From: JAXGOI01 sp040767605
GTDB taxonomy: Bacteria; Bacillota; Dehalobacteriia; UBA4068
Direction: 5' to 3'
NCBI GenBank assembly: GCA_040767605.1
Contig: JAXGOI010000001.1
Location: forward strand, 1,240,001-1,304,000
Length of the DNA: 64,000 nt
The notes under the pieces are model-generated. The model ran no database searches. It saw only the letters and a list, made by a program, of their open reading frames with translations, and had not been told where the DNA came from. The position numbers and the translations under genes are program-made. Shown here piece by piece: positions 31,958 through 40,348 of this stretch (position 1 is the stretch's first letter; each line of letters starts with the position of its first letter).

Positions 31958-33538
31958 ATGTCGGGGCATATATCAATAAAAAAAGCGGCTTTAGCCGGCC
32001 TGATTATTTTAGGCGCCATTTTTATGGCCCCAAAGCTTTCTTTGGCTGAGGATAATACATATAAAAAACTTGCCCAATGGCAATATACCATTATTCATCA
32101 GGTGGTTGTAGAAAACCCGTCCTCTGATGCGGCTAAAGATATTAAGATTACCCTGCCTTTAATGGATAATTCCTCCCAGGCCTATCAGGGTTTTTTAGGG
32201 GAGCAGTTTTTGCCCTGGCCGGAAGAGATAAAAGTTTTAGAAAATGGCAGCAGGGAGGCGCTTTATAATATCCCCCTGCTTAAAGCCGGAGAAAGGCTGG
32301 TTTTAGAGCAGCGCTATGCTGTTTCCAGCTTTGGTTTAGAATATACCTTTAACCCCGGCGGGGTTTTAAATGATTATTTAACCCTGCCCCCTTCCCGCTA
32401 CTTACTCCCCGCCAAGGGCATAGAAAGCGATAATGGGGAAATAATTGCCTATGCCAAGGAAATTGCCGGGGAGGAAAAAAACCCTTACCGTCTTGCCCGC
32501 AAGGCCTTTGCGGATATTAATCTTTTTTTAAATTATACTGAAGAAGGCCCGGGGAATCAGGGGGCTTTAAAAACCCTTCGTTTGGGCAGCGGCATTTGTG
32601 ATGATTATGCCGGCCTTTTTGTTGCCGTAATGAGGGCCTTAAATATTCCCGCCAGAGTGCAGACGGGGTATTTGTATAGCCCAAAGCTGCATAATGCCCC
32701 CCCCTATACAGATTGCGAAAAGGGATATGTTAATATCGGCCTTTTGCGCCATGCCTGGGCGGAGTTTTATCTGCCGGAAATCGGCTGGGTAACGGCGGAC
32801 CCTTCCTTTACATATGAAGTGGAAATAAACGGCAAGGAGAATAAATTTGTAGATTGGAGTTATTTTGCCTCCATGCCCAGTGCCCGCCGGTATTTAATCT
32901 TTAGGGAAGGCGGAGACAGCCCGGATAAAATAAGCCATAATACAAAAAGCGGCAAATGCGATATTTCTTTTAATGCCCGGCTGATTTTTGGCAATTATGT
33001 AGAGCCCTATAATGATATAAATACCCATTGGGCAAAAGAGGGCGTTATTGATCTTCATAACAGGGGTTTAACAGCCGGGGTGGGGGAAGGCCGCTTTGGG
33101 GTAAACCAAAATATTACCCGCAGCCAAATGGCGGTATTTTTAAGCCGTATGGGGCTTTTTGCGAATTCTGAAACTAAAACCGCCTTTGGGGATGTTCCCG
33201 CCGGGCATTGGGCTTATAGCCAGATTTATGGCGCCTTTGCCGCCGGGCTTATGGTGGGCTTTGAAGACGGCAGCTTTCACCCGGAAGACCCCCTTACAAG
33301 GGGGGAGGCCGCTGTAATTTTAGTCAGGGCCTTTAAGCTGAAAATGGGGGAGGCAAAAATAAACTTTAAAGATTTAAATCAGCCCCCATGGTCTTATGCC
33401 GCAGAATCCATTGCTATTTTGGCCTCAAACGATATAACTTATGGAGTATCCCCCGGTTTTTACCGGCCTCAAAAAAATCTCTCCCGGGGGGAGATGGCGG
33501 TGCTTTTCAGCAGATTACTTAAAAAGCAGGAGGAATAA
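31958..33538 (+). CDS. Exported transglutaminase-like protein with three SLH repeats
   Basis: Cell-surface protein (526 aa). A signal peptide covers about residues 1-30 (KKAALAGLIILGAIFMAP). A transglutaminase-core domain at about 175-285 has the triad C214 (GSGICDDYAGL), H265 (RHAWAEFY) and D281 (TADPSF). Three S-layer-homology repeats at about 352-400, 409-460 and 470-522 (e.g. LTRGEAAVILVRAF) should anchor it to pyruvylated cell-wall polymer. It may crosslink or cleave peptides at the surface. ATG 31958 follows AAAAGGGGG; a longer frame from 31862 would bury the signal peptide. Confidence 0.88.
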   Translation: MSGHISIKKAALAGLIILGAIFMAPKLSLAEDNTYKKLAQWQYTIIHQVVVENPSSDAAKDIKITLPLMDNSSQAYQGFLGEQFLPWPEEIKVLENGSREALYNIPLLKAGERLVLEQRYAVSSFGLEYTFNPGGVLNDYLTLPPSRYLLPAKGIESDNGEIIAYAKEIAGEEKNPYRLARKAFADINLFLNYTEEGPGNQGALKTLRLGSGICDDYAGLFVAVMRALNIPARVQTGYLYSPKLHNAPPYTDCEKGYVNIGLLRHAWAEFYLPEIGWVTADPSFTYEVEINGKENKFVDWSYFASMPSARRYLIFREGGDSPDKISHNTKSGKCDISFNARLIFGNYVEPYNDINTHWAKEGVIDLHNRGLTAGVGEGRFGVNQNITRSQMAVFLSRMGLFANSETKTAFGDVPAGHWAYSQIYGAFAAGLMVGFEDGSFHPEDPLTRGEAAVILVRAFKLKMGEAKINFKDLNQPPWSYAAESIAILASNDITYGVSPGFYRPQKNLSRGEMAVLFSRLLKKQEE

Positions 33539-33650
33539 AGGTATCCAATTATAATGAGAATAAATTAAATAGCTTTTAAGTGTTTTTTCGGTTTTAAACC
33601 TAAACCTCTTTGCGTAAGCATATTAGTAAAAACGCGGAGGAGGTATAAAT

Positions 33651-34061
33651 ATGACAGAAAATAAGCCGGAGCAAAAAAACAAAAAAGAAGAGAGCAAGGT
33701 TGAATACTTAACCCTGAAAGAAACGGCTTTTTTAGCGGCAACTCCCTATGCAAAGGTAAAAAGAGATATTGAAAGCGGGTTTTTGCAGGCCTACCATATT
33801 GGCAGAAAATATTTTATTAAAAAAGAGGCCGCTCAAGATTATGCAGAGAAAAAAAGCGCCTTATTAGCCGTTAAAGGTTTTACAATTCGCGAAGTTATGG
33901 AGATTATCCCCTTAAGCTATGCCTTTATTATGGGGTTAATCCGCAATAATAAGCTTGAGGCAATAAAAGTGGGGCGCCAATATATTATTCCCCATAAAAG
34001 CTTTTACAGGTATTTGGAAGAGAATAAAGCCAAGGCCCAAGAAGAGCAAAAAACTCTTTAA
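33651..34061 (+). CDS. DNA-binding protein with two excisionase-type HTH domains
   Basis: A 136-aa protein with a charged N-terminus and two similar MerR/excisionase-like helix-turn-helix units, about residues 19-67 (LTLKETAFLAATPYAKVKRD, HIGRKYFIKKEA) and 72-128 (FTIREVMEIIPLSYAFIMGL, KVGRQYIIPHKS). Such HTH_17 domains bind DNA as small regulators. No integrase or phage gene is nearby, so it is probably a chromosomal regulator rather than a mobile-element excisionase. ATG with GGAGGAGGT upstream. Target unknown. Confidence 0.75.
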   Translation: MTENKPEQKNKKEESKVEYLTLKETAFLAATPYAKVKRDIESGFLQAYHIGRKYFIKKEAAQDYAEKKSALLAVKGFTIREVMEIIPLSYAFIMGLIRNNKLEAIKVGRQYIIPHKSFYRYLEENKAKAQEEQKTL

Positions 34062-34139
34062 AAGGCCGGAGCTATGTAAAATTGCAAATATGCTGTATAA
34101 TTAAACAAGAGTTAAGATTATTTACATAAGGCGGTATTT

Positions 34140-35108
34140 ATGCGGTTAGATTGGCAGCAATGGGAAAATGAATATCTCTCCCCCTATGCCTGTAAAAGTG
34201 CGGAGAGCAGAGGAAGGCAAATCCCCGAGGCGGAATGTGAAATCCGTACGGCCTTCCAGAGGGATAGGGACAGGATAATCCATAGTAAGGCCTTTAGAAG
34301 GCTGAAACATAAAACCCAGGTTTTTATTGCAAATCGGGGGGATCATTTTCGTACCCGTTTAACCCATACTTTAGAGGTTTCCCAAATTTCCAGAACTATC
34401 AGCCGGGCCCTGCGCTTAAATGAGGATTTAACCGAGGCCATCGCCCTGGGGCATGATTTAGGGCATACCCCCTTCGGCCATGCCGGAGAGCGCTCTCTGG
34501 AAAGGCTTTGCCCCGGTTTTTCTCATAATCGCCAAAGCCTTCATGTGGTGGATGATTTGGAAAGGGAGGGCAAGGGGCTTAACCTTACCTATGAGGTTAG
34601 AGACGGCATTTTGCACCATAGCGGCCAAGAGGGCCTCCCCTGTACTTTAGAGGGGGCTGTTGTCCGTATATCAGACCGGATTGCCTATATTAATCATGAT
34701 ATTGACGATGCCTTAAGAGCCGGGCTTTTTACGGTAAATGAGCTCCCTAAAAAGGCCCTTGATGTTTTAGGCTTTAGCCATAGCCAAAGGATTAATACCA
34801 TGGTTGGGGATATAATTAAAAACAGCCAGAACCGGGGGGAAATCACTATGTCTTTTGCTGCCGCCCAGGCTATGGATGAATTAAGGGATTATTTATTTAA
34901 AAAAGTTTATTTAAGGGAGGAAGCCCAGGGCGAGGAAGTAAAAGTAGCCCATATTATTGAAGAGCTTTTTAATTATTATCAAAAGCACCCTCAGGAATTA
35001 CCCGGGGATTGCCAAAAAACCCGGCTGCAAACGGGGATTGTGGATTATATCGCAGGGATGACGGATACTTTTGCCCTGTCTGAATATCAAAGGCTTTTCA
35101 GCCTTTAA
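34140..35108 (+). CDS. dgt: Deoxyguanosinetriphosphate triphosphohydrolase-like protein
   Basis: HD-superfamily dNTP triphosphohydrolase (322 aa), releasing triphosphate from dNTPs. Metal and catalytic motifs are RTRLTHTLEVSQ (H76), ALGHDLGHTPFGHAGE (H105, D106) and RDGILHHS, with the downstream aspartate in YINHDIDDA. The shorter length fits the type 2 dGTPase-like subfamily. Ribosome binding site AAGGCGG is modest. The gene precedes dnaG-rpoD in many Bacillota. Confidence 0.9.
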   Translation: MRLDWQQWENEYLSPYACKSAESRGRQIPEAECEIRTAFQRDRDRIIHSKAFRRLKHKTQVFIANRGDHFRTRLTHTLEVSQISRTISRALRLNEDLTEAIALGHDLGHTPFGHAGERSLERLCPGFSHNRQSLHVVDDLEREGKGLNLTYEVRDGILHHSGQEGLPCTLEGAVVRISDRIAYINHDIDDALRAGLFTVNELPKKALDVLGFSHSQRINTMVGDIIKNSQNRGEITMSFAAAQAMDELRDYLFKKVYLREEAQGEEVKVAHIIEELFNYYQKHPQELPGDCQKTRLQTGIVDYIAGMTDTFALSEYQRLFSL

Positions 35109-35146
35109 ATTATAAAGAGGTATAAAGTTATTAAGCTAAAATCTGA

Positions 35147-35175
35147 AAAAGAGGCGGAGTTTTCCGCTTCTTTTG
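35147..35175 (+). terminator. Terminator after dgt
   Basis: AAAAGAGGCGGA (35147-35158) pairs with TCCGCTTCTTTT (35163-35174) with one GU pair, loop of four. Confidence 0.85.
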
Positions 35176-35307
35176 CCTTAAGAAGGGCAAATGGTTAGGC
35201 AGGGTATAATTACCAGCTTGAAAGGGCAATAATATGCCATAGACTAGGCTTGTTTGCCGTAAATTCATCCTCCCCTTATAAAGCCCCGTAAAGCAGGAAA
35301 AAACTGC

Positions 35308-35327
35308 CATAGCGGCGAAAGCTATGT
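35308..35327 (+). other. Small hairpin upstream of dnaG
   Basis: CATAGC can pair with GCTATG around GGCGAAA. It lies in a 250-nt dgt-dnaG spacer that also has a TATAAT at 35205-35210 without a clear -35. Its right arm is part of a 13-nt sequence also found upstream of dgt. Confidence 0.3.
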
Positions 35328-35360
35328 AAAATCCCTATATTTTAGGAGAGCGGTGAGCTT

Positions 35361-37184
35361 ATGCCTTCTTTTGTGCCGCCGGAAATCCTTGATGAAATTA
35401 TTGCCCGTACGGATATTGTTGAGGTTATCGGCGCATATGTGTCTTTAAAAAAACAGGGCCGCAATTATGTGGGCCTTTGCCCCTTCCATAATGAGGATAC
35501 CCCTTCTTTTACTGTTTCCCCCGAAAAACAGATTTTTTATTGTTTCGGCTGCCAAAAAGGGGGTAATGTATTAAACTTTTTAATGGAGGAAGAAAGCCTT
35601 ACCCTGGTTGAGGCGGGGGCAAGGCTGGCAGGCTGCTGCGGTGTGGAAATACCTAAAAAGCCTCATTCCCCGGCTCAGGCAAAAAATATCCGGGAAAAGC
35701 AGGCTCTGTATAATATTCATAAGCTTTCGGCGGAGTTTTACCGGCAAAAGCTGGCGGGGGGTTCTTACCCTTTGGCCGGCGAATATTTAAAAAAAAGAGG
35801 CATAAGCCGGGAAATTCAGGAGAAGTTTTCCTTAGGTTACGGCCCGGAGGAGGATTGGCGGGCCCTGGCCGATTTTTTACTGGGGGAGGGCCTTTCGCCG
35901 CAGCTTTTAGAAAAATCCGGCCTATGCTCTAAAAGCCCTAAAAACGGCAAATTTTATGATAAATTCCATGGCCGTTTGATTTTCCCCATTGAGGATTATC
36001 AGGGGCAAATAATTGCCTTTGGGGGAAGAATTATTGGGGAAGGCCAGCCAAAATATTTAAATTCTCCCCAAACCCCTATTTATAATAAATCCTGCCATCT
36101 TTTCGGCTTAAAAATAGCGGCCCCCGCCATCCGTAAAGGGGATTATGCCGTTATTGTAGAAGGTTATATGGATGTAATAGCCTGCCATATTTGGGGGCTG
36201 GATAATGCCGTTGCTCCCTTAGGCACCGCCTTTACGCCCCAGCAGGGGGCTCTTTTAAAGCGCTATACCAATAATGTGCTTTTAGCCTTTGACGGCGATG
36301 ATGCCGGGGCAAAAGCCACGGTTAGAAGTATAGATATTCTGCGCCCCTTAGGCTTTAATCTTAAAATAATGCCCTTCCCCCAGGGGATGGACCCTGATGA
36401 TTTTTTAAAAAGCCGAGGGAAAGAGGGTTGGGAGGAGTTTTCCGCCCAATTTGCTTTAGAACCTTTGGAATTTCTTTTTAACCAGGCTTATGAAAAATAC
36501 CCCGGGAATACCCCGGCGGAAAAGGGCCGCCTTGTGCAGGAATTGCTGCCCCATATTGCAAAAACTACCAGCCAGGTGGAAAGAGCCGGTTTTATCAGCC
36601 TTTTAGGCCAAAAGTTAGAGGTAGATGAGGCTATAATTTATGCGGATTTGCGTAAAAGCGGTTTAAAGCTGCCGGCGCCGGAAAGAAAGAGAAATACTCA
36701 GGCTGTATCCATCGGTATTATTGGCTCCCCCGAGCCTCTTTTACTCAGGCTGATGCTGGAAAACAAGGCTTTTTATAAAATTATTCTGGAGGAATTAGGG
36801 AAGGATTTTTTTCAAGATCCCAACAGCCTCCGCCTGATAGCCCTTATAAAAGAAATGCTCCCCAAGGAGCAATGGAATGCGGCGGGGCTTTTAAATAATT
36901 TTAGCCCCCAAGAGGAGGAAAACGACAATAAGCCTGAAAAAGACGATTTAAGGCAATATTTATTAAAAATATTCCAAATTGAGCTGCCTTTTGAGGGTAG
37001 TGAAGAAGGAAAAGAGCACCTTTTGGGTGAATATATCAAAGCCTGCCAAATTCACAAAAGGCAGGCCAAAGTAAAAGAGCTGACAATTGCCTTGTCATCC
37101 CCGGATAGCGATGACAGGTTTTTATTGGAGGAAATCAGCCGTTTGCAGGCTGAAATACAAAGGCTTAAGGCGGCCTCCTCCTAA
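35361..37184 (+). CDS. dnaG: DNA primase
   Basis: DnaG (607 aa) makes RNA primers for replication. The N-terminal zinc finger has C40, H43, C61 and C64 (CPFHNEDTPSF, YCFGCQKGG). The RNA-polymerase/TOPRIM core includes YGPEEDW, GRLIFPI, VIVEGYMDVIACH and LAFDGDDAG. A C-terminal helicase-interaction domain follows, with lower conservation. ATG start with AGGAGAG upstream. Directly before rpoD, the conserved macromolecular-synthesis order. Confidence 0.97.
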   Translation: MPSFVPPEILDEIIARTDIVEVIGAYVSLKKQGRNYVGLCPFHNEDTPSFTVSPEKQIFYCFGCQKGGNVLNFLMEEESLTLVEAGARLAGCCGVEIPKKPHSPAQAKNIREKQALYNIHKLSAEFYRQKLAGGSYPLAGEYLKKRGISREIQEKFSLGYGPEEDWRALADFLLGEGLSPQLLEKSGLCSKSPKNGKFYDKFHGRLIFPIEDYQGQIIAFGGRIIGEGQPKYLNSPQTPIYNKSCHLFGLKIAAPAIRKGDYAVIVEGYMDVIACHIWGLDNAVAPLGTAFTPQQGALLKRYTNNVLLAFDGDDAGAKATVRSIDILRPLGFNLKIMPFPQGMDPDDFLKSRGKEGWEEFSAQFALEPLEFLFNQAYEKYPGNTPAEKGRLVQELLPHIAKTTSQVERAGFISLLGQKLEVDEAIIYADLRKSGLKLPAPERKRNTQAVSIGIIGSPEPLLLRLMLENKAFYKIILEELGKDFFQDPNSLRLIALIKEMLPKEQWNAAGLLNNFSPQEEENDNKPEKDDLRQYLLKIFQIELPFEGSEEGKEHLLGEYIKACQIHKRQAKVKELTIALSSPDSDDRFLLEEISRLQAEIQRLKAASS

Positions 37185-37224
37185 TGGCGGCTTAGGAATA
37201 ATCCGGATAAAGAGGGGTTTTTCG

Positions 37225-38328
37225 GTGGCAGAATACACCAAAACTGAGGCAGTAAAAAAATTAATAGATTTAGCCAAGCAGCAAGGCCATATTACCTATA
37301 ATGAGGTTATGGATGCCCTGAACGAGGTTGATTTAACCCCGGAGCAAATAGATGATATCTATGAGCAATTGGGGCAATCCGGCGTGGATATCGGGGCGGT
37401 TCCCCCTGCTTTAGATGCCATTGAGCCTGCGGCTGAAAACGGGGAATTTATTCCGGAAGAGGATATTGCAGAGGTAGATTTATCTATCCCCGAAGGGGTT
37501 GCAATTGACGACCCGGTTAGAATGTACCTTAAGGAAATCGGCAGGGTTCCCCTTCTTTCAGCGGAAGAAGAAGTTTGCCTGGCTAAAAAAATGGAAGCCG
37601 GGGATGAAGAAGCCCGCCGCCGCCTGGCGGAGGCTAATTTACGCCTTGTTGTAAGTATTGCCAAGCGCTATGTGGGCCGGGGTATGCTCTTTTTGGATTT
37701 AATTCAGGAAGGGAATTTAGGGCTTATTAAAGCTGTGGAAAAGTTTGATTACAGCAAGGGCTTTAAATTCAGCACCTATGCCACCTGGTGGATAAGGCAG
37801 GCCATTACCAGAGCCATTGCCGACCAGGCCCGGACTATCAGAATCCCCGTCCATATGGTTGAAACCATAAATAAGCTGATTAGAATTCAAAGATATTTAA
37901 TTCAGGAGCTGGGGAGAGACCCCTTGCCTGAGGAAATCGCCAAGGAAATGGAAATCCCTGTGGAAAGAGTCAGGGAAATTTTAAAAATATCTCAGGAGCC
38001 GGTTTCCTTAGAAACCCCCATCGGCGAAGAAGAAGACAGCCACTTAGGAGATTTTATTGAGGATGAGGATGCCCAGGCCCCGGCAGAGGCCGCTTCCTTC
38101 TTCCTTTTGCGGGAGCAATTAGAGGATGTTTTAAGCACCCTTACCCCCAGGGAAAAGAAGGTTTTACAATTGCGCTTCGGCCTTGATGACGGGCGGAGCC
38201 GCACCCTGGAGGAGGTGGGGCAGGTCTTTGGCGTTACCCGGGAGAGGATTCGCCAAATTGAGGCAAAGGCCCTGCGTAAACTGCGCCACCCCAGCCGCAG
38301 CCGCAAACTTAAAGATTATCTTGATTAA
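37225..38328 (+). CDS. rpoD: RNA polymerase primary sigma factor
   Basis: Housekeeping sigma-70/sigma-A factor (367 aa). Region 1.2 is DPVRMYLKEIGRVPLLS; region 2 includes LVVSIAKRYVGRGM, DLIQEGNLGLIKAVEKFDY and FSTYATWWIRQAI; region 4 includes RFGLDDGRSRTLEEVG and VTRERIRQIEAKALRKL. GTG 37225 is chosen for its AGAGGGG ribosome binding site and the usual sigma-A length; the upstream frame overlaps dnaG and has no homology. It should recognise the TTGACA/TATAAT promoters listed here. Confidence 0.97.
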   Translation: MAEYTKTEAVKKLIDLAKQQGHITYNEVMDALNEVDLTPEQIDDIYEQLGQSGVDIGAVPPALDAIEPAAENGEFIPEEDIAEVDLSIPEGVAIDDPVRMYLKEIGRVPLLSAEEEVCLAKKMEAGDEEARRRLAEANLRLVVSIAKRYVGRGMLFLDLIQEGNLGLIKAVEKFDYSKGFKFSTYATWWIRQAITRAIADQARTIRIPVHMVETINKLIRIQRYLIQELGRDPLPEEIAKEMEIPVERVREILKISQEPVSLETPIGEEEDSHLGDFIEDEDAQAPAEAASFFLLREQLEDVLSTLTPREKKVLQLRFGLDDGRSRTLEEVGQVFGVTRERIRQIEAKALRKLRHPSRSRKLKDYLD

Positions 38329-38380
38329 AGCCTTAAACCGGGATATTTTTTATCTCTTTTTCAGTATTTATTAAGGATAT

Positions 38381-38409
38381 CCGGGGCGGCTGCCCGCCCC
38401 GGGTTTTTT
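38381..38409 (+). terminator. Terminator after rpoD
   Basis: CCGGGGCGG (38381-38389) pairs with CCGCCCCGG (38394-38402), then G and six T. Confidence 0.93.
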
Positions 38410-38535
38410 ATGGCTAAAATATGTTTTGCTTGTAAAAAAATATCCTTGGCTTAAATATTTATTAAAAATGCCGATTTACCCTTTGTTAACCTGCTTTTAG
38501 AGGTTTTTAGAGAATAAATTCCCACTGTATTTTAC

Positions 38536-38564
38536 TTGACCAAATATAAAACTTCTAGTATAAT
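38536..38564 (+). promoter_or_regulatory. Sigma-A promoter of tRNA-Met
   Basis: -35 TTGACC (38536-38541), 17-nt spacer, -10 TATAAT (38559-38564), 24 nt before the tRNA. Confidence 0.88.
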
Positions 38565-38587
38565 AAGTAAGGCAAAATCCCAAATCC

Positions 38588-38662
38588 GGGCCTATAGCTC
38601 AGCGGTAGAGCCCCCGGCTCATAACCGGTCGGTCCCTGGTTCGATCCCAGGTGGGCCCACCA
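38588..38662 (+). tRNA. tRNA-Met (anticodon CAT)
   Basis: Cloverleaf of 75 nt with encoded CCA. The acceptor GGGCCTA (38588-38594) pairs with TGGGCCC (38652-38658). D-arm is GCTC/GAGC, anticodon CAT at 38620-38622 in a CTCATAA loop, and T-arm CCTGG-TTCGATC-CCAGG. The anticodon stem lacks the three terminal GC pairs of initiator tRNA, so this is an elongator Met tRNA; a lysidine-modified Ile tRNA is less likely but not excluded. The outermost anticodon-stem pair is a C-U mismatch. Confidence 0.93.
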
Positions 38663-38665
38663 TAA

Positions 38666-38707
38666 AACAGCCCCGCAAAGTTTTGCTTTGCGGGGCTGTT
38701 GTTTTTA
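38666..38707 (+). terminator. Terminator after tRNA-Met
   Basis: A 15-bp perfect stem: AACAGCCCCGCAAAG (38666-38680) with CTTTGCGGGGCTGTT (38686-38700), followed by GTTTTT. Confidence 0.95.
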
Positions 38708-38764
38708 GCTTTTCAGCCGAAATATAAAATAGAGCCCCGCTTTTGCCGCACAGGCGGGCGTCTT

Positions 38765-38820
38765 ATGCCAAATAGCTTATGCCCAATAGTTTAAGCTCAA
38801 TAGTTTAAGGCAAACTATTT
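38765..38820. repeat. 14-bp tandem repeat, 3-4 units
   Basis: ATGCCAAATAGCTT (38765-38778), ATGCCCAATAGTTT (38779-38792) and AAGCTCAATAGTTT (38793-38806), then a diverged AAGGCAAACTATTT (38807-38820). Lies in the gene-free spacer after the tRNA. The unit sequence is unrelated to the other 14-bp repeats in the window. Confidence 0.75.
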
Positions 38821-38930
38821 TAATGGATTAGAATACCCTTAAGTAAAATATGTAAAAAGCTAAAAAGAGTGGCATTATTTTAGCGGCTATGATAGAATTT
38901 ATAGGAAAATGTAGTTTGAGGGGGTTGTAA

Positions 38931-39473
38931 ATGTTAATTCCGTCCCATTTGTCTCTTGCTAAAAAACTTTTAAGTAAAACCCGTAATTACTCCAATAATT
39001 TAAATAAAATCGCCTTTTACTGGGGCAATATTCGTCCGGATATTCATTCTCCCTTTAACCGGGGCAAACATAAATATGAAATCAGCCTGGATATTATAGA
39101 AAAGAAATGGCAGAAGCTTGAGGAAACCCCTGCCGCCTGCAGTCTCCTTTGCAGCTACCGCTTAGGGGTTATTCTGCACTATATTGCGGATTTCTTTTGT
39201 TATGCCCATAATAATGAGTATTATGATAATAATTTAAAGGCTCATTTAATATATGAGCAAAAACTCCATGGGGAGATTTCCGCCATAGAGGGGATTGAAC
39301 AAGGCTATGGCAGCCCGGAAGATATTAAGGCTTACCTTGGCCGCCAAAGAGAAATTTATTTTAAAGGCCGGCCCTCTCCCCGGCGGGATTGCGATTTTAT
39401 CTGCCAATGCACCTGGGCTATGACACAATGGGCCATGCTGCCCGTAGTTGAAAGAAGGCTTGTTTTTGCCTAG
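38931..39473 (+). CDS. Zinc-dependent phospholipase C-like protein
   Basis: A 180-aa protein with histidine/aspartate-rich helices resembling the bacterial zinc-dependent phospholipase C (S1/P1-like) fold: NIRPDIHSPFNRGKHKYE, LGVILHYIADFFCYAHNNEYY and HLIYEQKLH. These are candidate metal ligands. No signal peptide is visible, so a cytosolic or non-classical role is likely and secretion as a toxin is not supported. Ribosome binding site GAGGGGG. Single gene ending in a terminator. Confidence 0.6.
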   Translation: MLIPSHLSLAKKLLSKTRNYSNNLNKIAFYWGNIRPDIHSPFNRGKHKYEISLDIIEKKWQKLEETPAACSLLCSYRLGVILHYIADFFCYAHNNEYYDNNLKAHLIYEQKLHGEISAIEGIEQGYGSPEDIKAYLGRQREIYFKGRPSPRRDCDFICQCTWAMTQWAMLPVVERRLVFA

Positions 39474-39534
39474 AAAAGCCTTAAATTTTTTGGGCATTCT
39501 TAATCTATTTTGGATTATCAGCGGCTTAAATTTA

Positions 39535-39578
39535 AAAAACCGGCATAGCTTATGTATTAAAAGCTATGGCGGTTTTTC
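39535..39578 (+). terminator. Terminator after the phospholipase-like gene
   Basis: Long stem: AAAAACCG (39535-39542) with CGGTTTTT (39570-39577), and CATAGCTT (39544-39551) with AAGCTATG (39561-39568), one G-G mismatch between them. Confidence 0.85.
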
Positions 39579-39617
39579 TTTTATGGGCTAAAATAAATTT
39601 AAAAAGAATAGAGAAAT

Positions 39618-39650
39618 ACTTAAGGGTTATTTAAAGAGTATTTAAAGGGT
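39618..39650. repeat. 11-bp tandem repeat, 3 units
   Basis: ACTTAAGGGTT (39618-39628), ATTTAAAGAGT (39629-39639) and ATTTAAAGGGT (39640-39650), with a fainter fourth copy. A/T-rich, so some similarity may be compositional. Confidence 0.55.
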
Positions 39651-39701
39651 TTTTAAAACCAAAAGCGCCGATATTTTCTAAGAATTAATTTATCTGAAAA
39701 T

Positions 39702-39717
39702 TGTAGCTTTGGCTACA
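39702..39717. promoter_or_regulatory. Operator-like palindrome before the VOC gene
   Basis: TGTAGC (39702-39707) and GCTACA (39712-39717) form a perfect palindrome with a TTTG centre. It overlaps the expected -35 position of a promoter whose -10 is TATAAT at 39739-39744. A repressor site is plausible but unproven. Confidence 0.4.
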
Positions 39718-39783
39718 TACAGATTATTCAGAAAAAGATATAATCTATTTAAGAAAGTTCAGAATATTAAAGGAGGGCCATAG

Positions 39784-40182
39784 ATGAAAAAATTGCAGAT
39801 TACCTCAAATATTGTCTTCTTATACTTTAAAGATATGCATAAGGCCAAAAGCTTTTTTATCGATACCCTGGGGCTGGAAATTGCCTATGACCCGGGCTGG
39901 GCATGCGTTTTTAAATTAGGGGGTAAATCCTTTATCGGCGCGGTAGATCAAAGCCAGGGCTCCATAGAGGTAAAGGCCAAAGGCGGCACGCTCATTAGCA
40001 TAACGGTAAACAATATTGAGGAGGCCTATGAAAAGATTAAAAATGCCAATGCGGAAGGCCTTTCTGAAATTAAGCAGGTTAAGGCATTATCTTTAAAATC
40101 CTTCTTCTTTAAGGGGCCGGAAGGTTATGAATTTGAAATTCAGCATTTTGGCTCCCCGGAATTAAAAGAGATTTTCGGTTAA
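39784..40182 (+). CDS. VOC-family (glyoxalase/dioxygenase fold) protein
   Basis: A 132-aa vicinal-oxygen-chelate fold protein. Typical elements are FLYFKDMHKAKSFFIDTLGL at the N-terminus, the central GWACVFKLGG, and the C-terminal FFFKGPEGYEFEIQHF with a glutamate ligand position. Members bind metals and act as lyases, dioxygenases or drug-binding proteins; the specific reaction cannot be assigned. Strong AAAGGAGGG before ATG. Confidence 0.75.
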   Translation: MKKLQITSNIVFLYFKDMHKAKSFFIDTLGLEIAYDPGWACVFKLGGKSFIGAVDQSQGSIEVKAKGGTLISITVNNIEEAYEKIKNANAEGLSEIKQVKALSLKSFFFKGPEGYEFEIQHFGSPELKEIFG

Positions 40183-40348
40183 GCTTTTGCTAAAGAAAGT
40201 TTAAGAGAGCAAAAAGAGCTAAAGTGAGCCCCGGGTTTAACAGTCCAATACCCTGTAAAGCCGGGAGTTGCTTAAAGCCTGCGGAAACGGCCTTTTTACT
40301 TAAAACCCTGCCGGATTTTAACTTTTTAGATTATTGCCGCTTAAGGGG

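Larger units (their letters stand above)
39474..39783. other. Intergenic region before the VOC gene
   Basis: Holds the terminator hairpin (39535-39577), an 11-bp repeat (39618-39650), a palindrome (39702-39717) and a TATAAT at 39739-39744 with only a weak -35 (CATACA, 39716-39721). No gene seen. Confidence 0.6.

Noticed and set aside
37087..37224. Longer N-terminus for the sigma factor
   Set aside because: The upstream in-frame part overlaps dnaG and has no sigma-like sequence; GTG 37225 has a proper ribosome binding site.
38536..38727. Small plus-strand frame across the tRNA-Met gene
   Set aside because: It starts in the tRNA promoter and runs through the tRNA and its terminator; an artefact of GC-rich tRNA sequence.
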